From Salinisphaera sp. UBA1666 (GTDB lineage Bacteria > Pseudomonadota > Gammaproteobacteria > Nevskiales > Salinisphaeraceae): a stretch of 14,436 nucleotides of DNA. Made by a program: the position numbers and the translations under genes. The notes under the pieces were generated by a model. It saw only the letters and a list, made by a program, of their open reading frames with translations. It was not told the DNA's origin and did not search any database. Of the stretch, positions 6,734 through 14,436 are shown in pieces; positions within the stretch are counted from its first letter, which is position 1; every line of letters begins with the position of its first letter. The stretch is taken from contig DCKU01000122.1 of the NCBI GenBank assembly GCA_002320455.1, forward strand, positions 1 through 14,436, in the 5' to 3' direction.

Positions 6734-7661
6734 GGTCCGCGTCGGCGGCGGCCAGCTCCTCGAAGCGGGTAGCCGGATGATCCGGGTTCTGAAGAGCGGT
6801 CACGGCTGCATCCTTGTCGGCCCAAAGGTCATCGAGCCAGGCCTTGAACCGCTCGCGATAGGCCGCGTCGGCGGTGTAGTCGCCGCGCGCCAGATCAGCC
6901 GGCACGGGCACATAGCGCAAACGTACGGCCACTTCGGGAATCCGTCCGCACAGCAGGTCCCAGAACGAGGGCTCGGGCGTGTTCACATAGGCCATCGTCA
7001 TATCCAGGATGCCGTCCAATACCTCGGCCATGGCGTTGACCGCGAAGGCCGTACCGCCGGCCTTGGGTGGCAGAAGGCTTTGATAAGGGCTGTCGGCGGC
7101 CACGCGCTTGGCCCGTGTGGCGCGGGTGCCCTCGGCGTAATTCACGATCGAGACCGGCACGTCGCGAAACACGGCACACACCCGCTGAATGGTGCGCATG
7201 TCGTCTTGGCGCAGCTGCGGATTGGCGGCCAGGGCTTCACGGCTGTGGCGCTTCATGAACGGGAAATCCAGCGCCCAGCAGGCCAGGCCGATGACCGGCA
7301 GCCAGCGCAGCTGTTCCTTGATGAAAAACCGCGGGAAGGGCAGCTGGGGATAAATGGCTGCAATCAGCAGCATGATATCGGCCCAGCTCTGATGGTTGGC
7401 GATCAACACATAGCGCCCGCCCGGATCGTCGGCCAGCTCTTGGTGCACGATCACCTGGGTGCCCGAAATCCGGCGGATCAGCGTATGCGTGGCCTGCGCC
7501 CAAGTCGAGGACACCCAGTAAACCACGCGTCCCGCGACCCGCCGAGGGCCGCCGTGAGGCAGCGCGATCTTGATCACGGCAGCCGGGATGAGCGGGACTG
7601 CGCCAATCAGCGTGATACATATTACGCTGACGATGATCAGTACGGCGCGGGCAACGCCCAT
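6726..7661 (-). CDS. YihG-like 1-acylglycerol-3-phosphate acyltransferase (PlsC superfamily)
   Basis: This 311-residue enzyme is anchored by an N-terminal hydrophobic segment (7-31). The catalytic HX4D motif is NHQSWAD (89-95), with H90 and D95. The glycerophosphate-binding block is YAEGTR (175-180). Between them, RFFIKEQLRWLPVIGLACWA (111-130) and FPFMKRHS (133-140) closely follow the E. coli YihG subfamily. The length also fits YihG and is longer than the ~245 residues of PlsC. Members acylate lysophosphatidic acid or related lysolipids to make phospholipid. The ATG at 7661 directly abuts the hemE stop (TAAATG), so translation is probably coupled. The stop lies inside the start of the CtaG-like gene. 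A second acyltransferase of this type usually adjusts acyl composition rather than providing the essential PlsC activity. Confidence 0.88.
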   Translation of the reverse strand: MGVARAVLIIVSVICITLIGAVPLIPAAVIKIALPHGGPRRVAGRVVYWVSSTWAQATHTLIRRISGTQVIVHQELADDPGGRYVLIANHQSWADIMLLIAAIYPQLPFPRFFIKEQLRWLPVIGLACWALDFPFMKRHSREALAANPQLRQDDMRTIQRVCAVFRDVPVSIVNYAEGTRATRAKRVAADSPYQSLLPPKAGGTAFAVNAMAEVLDGILDMTMAYVNTPEPSFWDLLCGRIPEVAVRLRYVPVPADLARGDYTADAAYRERFKAWLDDLWADKDAAVTALQNPDHPATRFEELAAADADRG

Positions 7662-8705
7662 TTAACGCGCCGAGAACTCGTGGACCGCCTCGACCAGCGC
7701 CTCGACGTGCTCCGGCGGCACCTGGGGGGTGACACCGTGGCCGAGGTTGAAGATATGGCCGGGCCGGTCGCCAAAGCGCGAGAGAATATCGGCCACCTCG
7801 GTGCGGATACGCTCGGGCTTGGCGAACAGAATCGCCGGGTCGGCGTTGCCCTGCAGGGCTACACGATCGCCCACGCGCGCCACGGCCTCGTCGATATTGA
7901 TGGTCCAGTCCAGACCAATCGCCGACGGGCCGGCATCGGCGATGGTTTCCAGCCAGGCGCCGCCGCCTTTGGTGAACACGATACTGGGCACGTGGCCGTG
8001 CGGGCCCGGCTGCAAATCGGCGATGATGCGCTGCATATAGGCCAGCGAGAACTCGCGGTAGTTGGCCGGAGACAGCACGCCGCCCCAGGTATCGAAGATC
8101 TGAACCGCCTGGGCCCCGGCGGCGATCTGAGCGTTGAGATAAGCCGCCGTCGAGCGCGCCAGTACGTCGAGCAGCTGGTGCAGAGCGTCGGGCTCGTTGA
8201 ACATCAGCGCCTTGAGATGTTCATAATTTTTCGACGGCCCGCCCTCGACGATATAGGTCGCCAGCGTCCACGGGCTGCCGGCAAAGCCGATCAGCGGCGT
8301 CTTGCCGTCGAGCTCGCGCCGGATCAGCTTGATGGCCGCCGGGACATAGCCGAGCTCGTCTTCGATGTCCGGCACGGCCAGCTTGGCGATGGCTTCAGGC
8401 GTACGCACCGGATGCTCGAACTTCGGGCCTTCGCCGGCCACGAAATGCAGGCCCAGGCCCATGGCCTCGGGGATAGTCAAGATGTCAGAGAACAGAATCG
8501 CTGCATCCAGATTGAAGCGCCGCAGAGGCTGCAACGTGACCTCGCAGGCCAGCTCCGGGGTCTGGCACAGGTTGAGAAAGCTGCCGGCCTTCTCGCGCAG
8601 CGCTCGATACTCCGGCAGGTAACGACCGGCCTGGCGCATGAGCCAGACCGGGGTCGCATCGACGGGCTCGCGCGCCAGCGCGCGCAGGAAACGATCGTGG
8701 GCCAT
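7662..8705 (-). CDS. hemE: Uroporphyrinogen decarboxylase
   Basis: This 347-residue cytosolic enzyme decarboxylates the four acetate side chains of uroporphyrinogen III to give coproporphyrinogen III in haem synthesis. The signature WLMRQAGRYLPEYR is at 21-34, with R24 and R28 binding the substrate. Also present are the catalytic aspartate D74 (FSDILTIP, 72-79), the second signature GFAGSPWTLATY (140-151) with Y151, FDTWGG (204-209) and the C-terminal NLGHG (320-324) with H323. Length and start match the family. It begins 39 nt after pyrF, and the next gene begins at the base following its stop codon. In Pseudomonas hemE directly follows gltD. Here two genes lie between them. Confidence 0.97.
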   Translation of the reverse strand: MAHDRFLRALAREPVDATPVWLMRQAGRYLPEYRALREKAGSFLNLCQTPELACEVTLQPLRRFNLDAAILFSDILTIPEAMGLGLHFVAGEGPKFEHPVRTPEAIAKLAVPDIEDELGYVPAAIKLIRRELDGKTPLIGFAGSPWTLATYIVEGGPSKNYEHLKALMFNEPDALHQLLDVLARSTAAYLNAQIAAGAQAVQIFDTWGGVLSPANYREFSLAYMQRIIADLQPGPHGHVPSIVFTKGGGAWLETIADAGPSAIGLDWTINIDEAVARVGDRVALQGNADPAILFAKPERIRTEVADILSRFGDRPGHIFNLGHGVTPQVPPEHVEALVEAVHEFSAR

Positions 8706-8744
8706 GAGCGGCCTGTCGCCGGGGGTTGAGTGTTGGGCTTGATT

Positions 8745-9476
8745 CTACCGGCTGGCCGCGCGCTCTGCGACAGCGGCCGCGATCTCGGCCTGTATGGCCC
8801 GAGCGGCCGCGGCCGGGTCTTGGGCCTGTCGGATCGGCCGGCCCACTACAAGATGATCCGCGCCGGCGGCTATCGCCTGTGCCGGGCTCATCACGCGTTT
8901 CTGGTCATCAGGCGGGGCGTCGTTGTCCACCGGGCGAATACCGGGCGTGACCGTCACCAGCGTTGCCGGCACCTCGGCTCGCAGGCGTTCAAGCTCCAGA
9001 CCGGAGGAGACCACGCCGTCACAGCCGGCCGCCAGGGCCCGCCGGGCGCGTGAGAGCACCAGGTCCCCGATATCGCAGTCAAAACCTAGATCGGTCATAT
9101 CGCCGCGATCCAGGCTGGTCAGGGCCGTAACGGCCAGAATACGGGTGTTGCCCGTACGCGCCGCCGCTGCTGCCTCCATGATCGATTGATTGCCGTGCAC
9201 GGTAACGAAGTCGACATCGCGCGCGTTCAGGCGCTTGACCGCGGCCGCCACGGTGGCCGGCACGTCGAAGAGTTTGACGTCGACGAAGACCTTTTTGCCG
9301 CGGGTTTTTAGCCAGTCGATCAGCTCGAAGTAGCCGGGCGCCATAGCCAGCTCGAGCCCGACCTTGTAGAACGTGACGTGCTCGCCCAGGGTGGCGACCA
9401 GATCCCGCGCGGCTGCGGTGTCGGCCACGTCCAGGGCAAAGATCAAGCGGTCGCGGTCATCGTCGATTGAGGCCAT
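8745..9476 (-). CDS. pyrF: Orotidine 5'-phosphate decarboxylase
   Basis: This 243-residue enzyme converts OMP to UMP, the last step of de novo UMP synthesis. It acts as a dimer of TIM barrels and needs no cofactor. The active-site residues are visible: D16 in ALDVAD, K38 in YKVG, and the D66-K68-D71 tetrad elements in FVDVKLFDVP (64-73). The phosphate-binding end shows GIRP and, near the C-terminus, VGRPI. The ATG at 9476 is fixed by an AAGGAG six nt upstream. An in-frame start seven codons earlier would overlap that site. It lies 24 nt downstream of the glycosyltransferase and 39 nt upstream of hemE, so it appears to be an internal gene of the minus-strand unit. Confidence 0.96.
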   Translation of the reverse strand: MASIDDDRDRLIFALDVADTAAARDLVATLGEHVTFYKVGLELAMAPGYFELIDWLKTRGKKVFVDVKLFDVPATVAAAVKRLNARDVDFVTVHGNQSIMEAAAAARTGNTRILAVTALTSLDRGDMTDLGFDCDIGDLVLSRARRALAAGCDGVVSSGLELERLRAEVPATLVTVTPGIRPVDNDAPPDDQKRVMSPAQAIAAGADHLVVGRPIRQAQDPAAAARAIQAEIAAAVAERAASR

Positions 9477-9490
9477 GAGGCTCCTTTGAA
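9477..9490 (-). promoter_or_regulatory. Strong Shine-Dalgarno site of pyrF
   Basis: AAGGAG lies 6 nt before the ATG at 9476 on the minus strand. It is the best ribosome binding site in the window and fixes the pyrF start. Confidence 0.8.
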
Positions 9491-9500
9491 AAACCAAACA

Positions 9501-10535
9501 TCAGCGCCCGAGGCGGGCCGCCATGCGCGAAGCCAGCGGCGCGCGGTGCAGCCAGCCTTGAAGCGCGCCCCGTGGCAAGGCGCGTGCCAGCGGATGGCCG
9601 GCCAGTCGGGCCAGGCCGGCCGCCCCTGGCTCGGCATACCAGCAGGCTGCGGCCCAGAACAGGGCCAGCAGTCCGGAAAACTCGGGCTCGGGATAGACAC
9701 GACGCGTCCGGTTGGCGGCCCGTAGCCGGGCCAGCCAGTCCGCGGCCCAGTCGAGATAGGCCCCGTCGGGCCGATCGCCGGCTTTTTTAAGCCGGCGCAG
9801 CCGATAATGCCCGTTCAGATCCGCGGCTGAATAATCGATGCCCAGGGCATCCAGCTGCCAGGCGAAGATCTGACACCGAAAATAACGATCGCGGGCCACG
9901 TTTTCGGCCGTGGCCTGCTTGTCGTGCGCGCGCCGGTCGACCAAGAGCTCGGGCAGACTGGCCACCGGGTGATCACGAGCCACGCGGGCCCAGAGATCGT
10001 AGTCCGAACCGACGACCAGGGTCTCGTCGTGGGGATAGGCGCGCAGAATCCCACAGCGGGCCATTGCCGTGGAGTTTTCGATGCCGGAGCGAAACAGCCG
10101 CTCGGCTGCGATCATGCGATAGGTCCGCGGCTTGCGCTTGACCCGCGATAGACGCTTGCCGTCGTCGTCGATCCAGCCGATCCATGCGCCCACGGCGGCA
10201 TGATCCGGCCGGGCTTCGAGGAAAGCGAACTGGGCGGCCAGCCTGTGCGGGCGTGCGACATCGTCGCTATCCAGAAACGCGACATAGCGCCCGCGGGCCG
10301 CGGCGATGCCGCGGTTGCGCGCCGAGGCGATGCCGCCGTTGGTAGCGGCCTCCAGTACGCGAATCCGCGAGTCGCCGAGCGCGGCCACGCGGGCCAGTGA
10401 GTCGTCGGTGGAGCCGTCGTCGACGATCAACACCTCGAAGTCCGGCGCATCTACCTGGTCCAGTACGCTGCGAACGGCGGCCACGATATAAGCCGCGCGG
10501 TTATAGACCGGGATGAGAACAGAGATCTCGGGCAT
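9501..10535 (-). CDS. Family 2 glycosyltransferase
   Basis: The predicted protein has 344 residues. The N-terminal GT-A domain starts at once with ISVLIPVYNRAAYI (4-17). It has the nucleotide-sugar aspartates VDDGSTD (38-44) and the metal-binding FLDSDD (87-92), plus the NGGIASARNRGI block (66-77) typical of GT2. A later GSDYDLWAR block supplies the acceptor-side acidic residues. Beyond about residue 200 the sequence is less conserved, rich in Ala, Arg and Trp, and lacks clear membrane helices. It probably adds a sugar to a cell-surface polymer or lipid, but the substrate cannot be read from sequence. The ATG at 10535 precedes the catalytic domain closely, whereas an extension to 10631 would add 32 unlikely residues. 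The ribosome site is weak. It is the first gene after the gltD terminator, so it probably heads the pyrF-hemE unit. Confidence 0.88.
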   Translation of the reverse strand: MPEISVLIPVYNRAAYIVAAVRSVLDQVDAPDFEVLIVDDGSTDDSLARVAALGDSRIRVLEAATNGGIASARNRGIAAARGRYVAFLDSDDVARPHRLAAQFAFLEARPDHAAVGAWIGWIDDDGKRLSRVKRKPRTYRMIAAERLFRSGIENSTAMARCGILRAYPHDETLVVGSDYDLWARVARDHPVASLPELLVDRRAHDKQATAENVARDRYFRCQIFAWQLDALGIDYSAADLNGHYRLRRLKKAGDRPDGAYLDWAADWLARLRAANRTRRVYPEPEFSGLLALFWAAACWYAEPGAAGLARLAGHPLARALPRGALQGWLHRAPLASRMAARLGR

Positions 10536-10627
10536 CGGAAACAATCGACAGCGACGAATCGGCGGGCAGGGCGGCTGGGAATGACACAGTTTAGCCGCTG
10601 TGGCCCGGCAGGCCAGGGTCGGACACA
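10536..10627 (-). promoter_or_regulatory. Gap that should hold the promoter of the GT2-pyrF-hemE unit
   Basis: The 92 bp between the gltD terminator and the glycosyltransferase start contain a minus-strand TAAACT (around 10589) that could be a -10 box. The sequence about 16 bp upstream of it (TGGCCT) is a poor -35. The terminator before it means the unit needs a promoter here or must rely on read-through. I regard the exact site as unresolved. Confidence 0.25.
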
Positions 10628-10657
10628 ACAAAGCCCGGCGCGTCGGCCGGGCTTTGT
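10628..10657 (-). terminator. Intrinsic terminator of the gltBD operon
   Basis: A perfect 12-bp stem (10628-10639 with 10646-10657, ACAAAGCCCGGC) closes a six-base loop 21 nt after the gltD stop. On the minus strand the stem ends in TTTGT and continues TGTG, so the T-tract is short and partly within the stem. The symmetrical AAAG...CTTT ends mean it could also slow plus-strand transcription. It separates gltBD from the next minus-strand unit. Confidence 0.8.
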
Positions 10658-10678
10658 CGACGTCAAGCGTCAGCGGTG

Positions 10679-12088
10679 TTACACACCCAGGTAGTCGAGA
10701 ATGCCCTTGCCGGCTTCTCGGCCTTCGAACACGGCGGTCACCACCAGATCCGAGCCGCGGACCATATCACCGCCGGCAAAGATCTTGGGGTTGGTGGTCT
10801 GGTGCTTGAAGCGGCCTCTTTCCGGGGCGATGACGCGACCGCCGTCGTCGCAGTCCACACTCTGGGTCTCGAACCATTCTTGCGGGTCGGGCCGGAAACC
10901 GAAGGCGATGATCACGCGATCGGCCGGAACCACTTCTTCGGTGCCGGGGACCGGCTCCGGCCGGCGACGACCACGCTCGTCGGGCTCGCCGAGCTGGGTG
11001 GTGACCATCTTGACGCCTTCGACCTTGTCCTCACCGACGATTTCGACCGGCTGGCGATTGAACAGGAACTGCACGCCTTCTTCCTTGGCGTTTTCGACCT
11101 CGCGGGCCGAGCCGGGCATGTTCTCTTCGTCGCGGCGATAGGCACAGATGACTTCGGTGGCCCCCTGGCGCAGCGAGGTGCGGTTACAGTCCATGGCCGT
11201 ATCGCCACCGCCCAGCACCACCACGCGCTGGTCTTTCATGTCCACGAAGGGGTGCGGCTGGTCTTTGAGATCCAGCTCGCGGTTGATGTTGCCCACGAGG
11301 AACGGCAGGGCTTCATACACGCCTTCCAGCTCTTCGCCGGGAAAACCGCCCTTCATGTAGGTATAGGTGCCCATGCCCATGAAGACCGCGTCGTAATCGC
11401 GCATCAAATCCTCGATCTGCACGTCGCGGCCGACTTCCACGCCCAGGCGAAACTCTACGCCCATGCCTTCCATGACCTCGCGGCGGGTCTCGACCACGTC
11501 TTTTTCCAGCTTGAACGGCGGAATGCCGAAGGTGAGCAGGCCGCCAATACGCGGGTACTTGTCAAAGACCACGGCCTTGACGCCGCTACGCACCAGGATA
11601 TCGGCAGCACCCAGGCCGGCCGGCCCGGCGCCGATCACCGCGACTTTCTTGTCCGTCCAGACCACGTTGGAAACGTCCGGACGCCAGCCCTGCTTGAAGG
11701 CCTCGTCGGTGATGTATTTCTCGACCGAGCCGATGGTGATCGCGCCCAGGCCGTCGTTCATGGTGCAGGCGCCTTCGCAGAGCCGATCCTGCGGGCAGAT
11801 GCGGCCACAAATCTCCGGCAGAGTGTTCGTGGCGTGCGACAGCTCGGCGGCCTCGAACAGGTTGCCTTCGTTGACCAGCTTCAACCAGTTGGGAATGTAG
11901 TTGTGCACCGGGCACTTCCACTCGCAGTACGGGTTGCCACAGGAAATACAGCGCCCCGACTGGGCCTGGGCCGTTTCCTTGTCGAACTGGCCGTAGATTT
12001 CGGCGAACTCGTGAATCCGCACCGGCACGGCCACCTTGGCCGGGTCCTGACGCGGCGTCTCGAGAAACTGCAGATGATTCTTTGCCAT
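10679..12088 (-). CDS. gltD: Glutamate synthase (NADPH) small subunit
   Basis: This 469-residue subunit takes electrons from NADPH through FAD and passes them by Fe-S clusters to GltB, which makes glutamate from glutamine and 2-oxoglutarate. The N-terminal Fe-S domain has two cysteine groups, C47-C50-C55-C59 and C94-C98-C104-C108. The FAD-binding GAGPAG is at 153-158 and the NADPH-binding GGGDTAMDC at 293-301. Length is normal for the family. The ATG at 12088 follows an AAGG about 9 nt upstream. It is the second gene of a gltBD operon, 74 nt after gltB, and is followed by a strong hairpin terminator. No frameshift or missing motif is seen. Confidence 0.97.
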   Translation of the reverse strand: MAKNHLQFLETPRQDPAKVAVPVRIHEFAEIYGQFDKETAQAQSGRCISCGNPYCEWKCPVHNYIPNWLKLVNEGNLFEAAELSHATNTLPEICGRICPQDRLCEGACTMNDGLGAITIGSVEKYITDEAFKQGWRPDVSNVVWTDKKVAVIGAGPAGLGAADILVRSGVKAVVFDKYPRIGGLLTFGIPPFKLEKDVVETRREVMEGMGVEFRLGVEVGRDVQIEDLMRDYDAVFMGMGTYTYMKGGFPGEELEGVYEALPFLVGNINRELDLKDQPHPFVDMKDQRVVVLGGGDTAMDCNRTSLRQGATEVICAYRRDEENMPGSAREVENAKEEGVQFLFNRQPVEIVGEDKVEGVKMVTTQLGEPDERGRRRPEPVPGTEEVVPADRVIIAFGFRPDPQEWFETQSVDCDDGGRVIAPERGRFKHQTTNPKIFAGGDMVRGSDLVVTAVFEGREAGKGILDYLGV

Positions 12089-12162
12089 CGAAAAACCTTG
12101 TCGATGAAGTCATCCGCGCGGGCCGGTGGACCGACCCGCCGCGGAGAAAAAGTGAGCGCCGA

Positions 12163-14436
12163 TCAGGCTGCGCGCGTCAGCGTGTCGATGACGGTCTCGA
12201 CCGACTCGGCCTTGGGCTTGACCAGCCAGAACTGGCCGACATAGCCGCGGAAATCGTCGAGGATCTCCTGGCCCCAGGCGCTGCCGGTGGCTTCTACATA
12301 GGCCTCGATCAGCTCGCGCAGATAGTTGCGATGGGCTTCCATGTTTTCCGAGACCACGCGATGGATATCGATCAACTCGTGGTTATAGCGATCGACGAAT
12401 TCACGTTTCTCGTCCAGCACGTAGGCTGCGCCACCGGTCATGCCGGCGCCGAAGTTGATACCGGTGCCGCCCAGAATGACTACACAGCCGCCGGTCATGT
12501 ATTCACAGCCGTGATCGCCGATGCCCTCGACGATCGCCGTGGCGCCGGAGTTGCGCACGCCGAAGCGCTCGCCGGCCTGACCGGCCGCGTACAAGGTGCC
12601 GCCGGTGGCCCCGTAGAGACACGTATTGCCGATGATGGCCGCGTCGCGGGTGACGAAGTTGGAGTCGGCGTGCGGGCGCACCACGATACGGCCGCCGGCC
12701 ATGCCCTTGCCCACATAGTCGTTGGCGTCGCCGGTCAGCTCCAGATGCAGGCCGCCGGCGTTCCACACGCCAAAGCTTTGGCCGGCTGTGCCGGTGAGCT
12801 TGATCGTGATCGGCGAATCGGCCATGCCGGTGTTGGCGTGGCGCAGGGCAATCTCGCCCGACAGCCGCGCGCCGATCGAGCGGTCGCTGTTGCGAACTTC
12901 GTACTCGAAGGTGCCGCCGGCCTTGTTCTCGATGGCATCCAGCGTGTCGGCCACGATGCGCTCGGCCAACTCGCCCTTATCGAACGGCTCGTTGCGCTCG
13001 GACAGGCAGTACATCGGCTTGTCGTCGGCCAGGCCGCCGGTAGACAGGATCGGGCGCAGATCCAGACCCTGCTGCTTGGGCGTGTCGCCCGGCAGGATTT
13101 CCAGCAGCTCGGTACGGCCGATCAGATCCTCCAGCTTGGCGACGCCAATGGAGGCCATGATCTCGCGGGTGTCCTGGGCGATGAACTTGAAGAAGTTCTG
13201 CACCATTTCCGGGAGGCCGATGAAGTAGCGCTCACGCAGGGTTTCGTTCTGCGTGGCGACACCCGTCGCACAGTTGTTCAGATGACACACGCGCAGGTAC
13301 TTGCAGCCCAGGGCCACCATCGGGCCGGTACCGAAACCGAACGACTCGGCGCCCATGATGGCGGCCTTGACGACGTCCAGGCCGGTCTTGAGGCCGCCGT
13401 CGGTCTGTACCCGGACCTTCTCGCGCAGGTCGTTGGCCCGCAGCGTCTGGTGGGTCTCCGACAAGCCCAGCTCCCAGGGCGTGCCGGCATGGCGTACCGA
13501 GGTCAGCGGGGACGCACCGGTGCCGCCGTCATAGCCGGAGATGGTGATCAGGTCGGCGTAGGCCTTGGCCACGCCGGCCGCGATCGTGCCCACACCGGGC
13601 CCGGCCACCAGCTTGACCGAGATCACGGCCTTGGGGTTGACCTGCTTCAGATCGAAGATCAGCTGGGCTAGATCCTCGATCGAATAGATGTCGTGGTGCG
13701 GCGGCGGGGAGATGAGTGCTACGCCCTGCTTGGCACAGCGCAGGTAGGCGATCATCTCGTTGACCTTATGCCCCGGCAGCTGACCGCCTTCGCCGGGCTT
13801 GGCGCCTTGGGCGATCTTGATCTGCAGCACTTCGGCGTTGACCAGATAATGCGGCGTGACGCCGAAGCGCCCGCTGGCGATCTGCTTGATCTTCGACATC
13901 TTGTCGGTGCCGAAGCGCTTGGGGTCTTCGCCGCCTTCGCCAGAGTTGGAACGCCCGCCCATGCGGTTCATGCCCTGGGCCAGTGCCTCGTGGGCTTCCG
14001 GCGACAGCGCGCCAAGGCTCATACCGGCGGAGTCGAAGCGCGGCGTGATGTCTTCGATGGCCTCGACCTCGTCGACCGAAATCGGCGTAACGTCGTCGCG
14101 CAGTTTGAACAGGTCACGAAAGACCGATACGGGCCGGCCCTGCACGATGTCGGCGTATTCCTTGTACTTGTCGTACTCGCCGGTGGAGACCGCCTCGTGC
14201 AGCGTGGCGATCACGTCCGGGTTGTAGCAGTGGTATTCCTGGCCGTGCACGAACTTGAGCAGGCCGCCCTGATTGATGGCAACGCGCGGGTTCCAGGCGT
14301 TCTGGGCCAGGCGCGCGACGTCGGACTGCAGATGCGCGAAGCCGGCGCCGGCGATGCGGCTGACCGTGCCGGCAAAGCACAGATCGACCACCTCGTCGGC
14401 CAGGCCCACGATCTCGAACAGCTGGGCGCCGCGATA
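12163..14436 (-). CDS. gltB: Glutamate synthase (NADPH) large subunit, C-terminal part (runs off the window)
   Basis: The frame is open to the last base of the window, so the gene continues beyond it. The visible 757 residues are about half of a typical ~1,500-residue GltB. They begin YRGAQLFE, at the end of the central domain. The FMN/synthase domain follows with SNSGEGGED (163-171), ISGYDGGTGASP and QTDGG. The [3Fe-4S] cysteines are C378, C384 and C389, in CKYLRVCHLNNC. The last ~250 residues form the glycine-rich GXGXG beta-helix domain. The N-terminal glutaminase domain and the start lie outside. The subunit carries out ammonia transfer and glutamate formation using electrons from GltD, encoded immediately downstream. 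A GTG at 14409 is an internal valine codon, not the start. Confidence 0.97.
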   Translation of the reverse strand, partial: YRGAQLFEIVGLADEVVDLCFAGTVSRIAGAGFAHLQSDVARLAQNAWNPRVAINQGGLLKFVHGQEYHCYNPDVIATLHEAVSTGEYDKYKEYADIVQGRPVSVFRDLFKLRDDVTPISVDEVEAIEDITPRFDSAGMSLGALSPEAHEALAQGMNRMGGRSNSGEGGEDPKRFGTDKMSKIKQIASGRFGVTPHYLVNAEVLQIKIAQGAKPGEGGQLPGHKVNEMIAYLRCAKQGVALISPPPHHDIYSIEDLAQLIFDLKQVNPKAVISVKLVAGPGVGTIAAGVAKAYADLITISGYDGGTGASPLTSVRHAGTPWELGLSETHQTLRANDLREKVRVQTDGGLKTGLDVVKAAIMGAESFGFGTGPMVALGCKYLRVCHLNNCATGVATQNETLRERYFIGLPEMVQNFFKFIAQDTREIMASIGVAKLEDLIGRTELLEILPGDTPKQQGLDLRPILSTGGLADDKPMYCLSERNEPFDKGELAERIVADTLDAIENKAGGTFEYEVRNSDRSIGARLSGEIALRHANTGMADSPITIKLTGTAGQSFGVWNAGGLHLELTGDANDYVGKGMAGGRIVVRPHADSNFVTRDAAIIGNTCLYGATGGTLYAAGQAGERFGVRNSGATAIVEGIGDHGCEYMTGGCVVILGGTGINFGAGMTGGAAYVLDEKREFVDRYNHELIDIHRVVSENMEAHRNYLRELIEAYVEATGSAWGQEILDDFRGYVGQFWLVKPKAESVETVIDTLTRAA

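Noticed and set aside
6777..8729. A 650-codon open frame on the plus strand, opposite hemE and the acyltransferase gene
   Set aside because: It is antisense to two genes with complete family motifs. Its translation is Arg/His/Gly/Gln-rich without recognisable domains. Long antisense frames are expected in GC-rich coding DNA.
8770..8820. Repeated GCGGCCGC-like motifs near the pyrF 3' end
   Set aside because: They fall in Ala/Arg-rich codons of pyrF and match the general GCCGGC/GCGGCC richness of the window. There is no regular spacing or repeat unit.
13232..13310. The GltB Fe-S block reads CHLNNCATGVATQ rather than the more common CPVGVATQ ending
   Set aside because: From memory, E. coli GltB has the same CATGVATQ form, so this is a normal gammaproteobacterial variant.
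10676..13671. Two long plus-strand open frames (522 and 529 codons) opposite gltD and gltB
   Set aside because: Both are complements of well-conserved gltD and gltB codons and show no independent motifs, ribosome sites or family resemblance.
14407..14409. GTG as a possible start codon for a shortened GltB
   Set aside because: The frame stays open to the window edge and the upstream residues (YRGAQLFEI) are GltB sequence, so the gene is cut by the window and not truncated.

Overview
The window is dense, GC-rich bacterial chromosome with almost no non-coding sequence. Gene content and sequence type suggest a gammaproteobacterium: a GltB Fe-S segment of the enterobacterial kind, the gltB-gltD...hemE order also known from Pseudomonas, and a YihG-type acyltransferase. 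A halophilic lineage such as Salinisphaeraceae is possible, but that is only a guess. I see no RNA genes, insertion sequences, prophage parts or CRISPR arrays.

Layout. (1) 78-1105, minus: malate dehydrogenase (mdh), with a strong intrinsic terminator at its 3' end and a sigma70-like promoter upstream. (2) 1301-5952, plus, divergent from mdh: a tightly packed four-gene unit of FAD oxidoreductase (COG2907), DUF1365 protein, Cfa-like SAM-dependent methyltransferase and GPH-type MFS transporter. The junctions are a 13-bp overlap, a 73-nt gap and an ATGA overlap. (3) 5858-10535, minus: a five-gene unit read as glycosyltransferase GT2 -> pyrF -> hemE -> YihG-like acyltransferase -> CtaG-like protein. 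Its last gene overlaps the MFS gene tail to tail by 95 bp. (4) 10628-14436, minus: gltD with its terminator, preceded by the C-terminal half of gltB, which runs off the window edge.

How the genes fit together. Most of the window is housekeeping: TCA cycle (mdh), ammonia assimilation (gltBD), pyrimidine synthesis (pyrF), haem synthesis (hemE), and probable phospholipid acylation and cytochrome-oxidase/copper functions. The part that best merits attention is the four-gene lipid cluster at 1301-5952. This gene set is known from photooxidative-stress (ECF sigma/ChrR) regulons, and related methyltransferase/flavoenzyme pairs make methyl-branched or furan fatty acids on membrane phospholipids. Here no sigma/anti-sigma pair or photolyase lies alongside. 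The Cfa-like protein also has Gln where E. coli Cfa has the bicarbonate-binding His266. I therefore infer that its product may be a methylated or unsaturated-methyl acyl chain rather than a cyclopropane. The flavoprotein and DUF1365 protein would be candidates for later oxidation steps.
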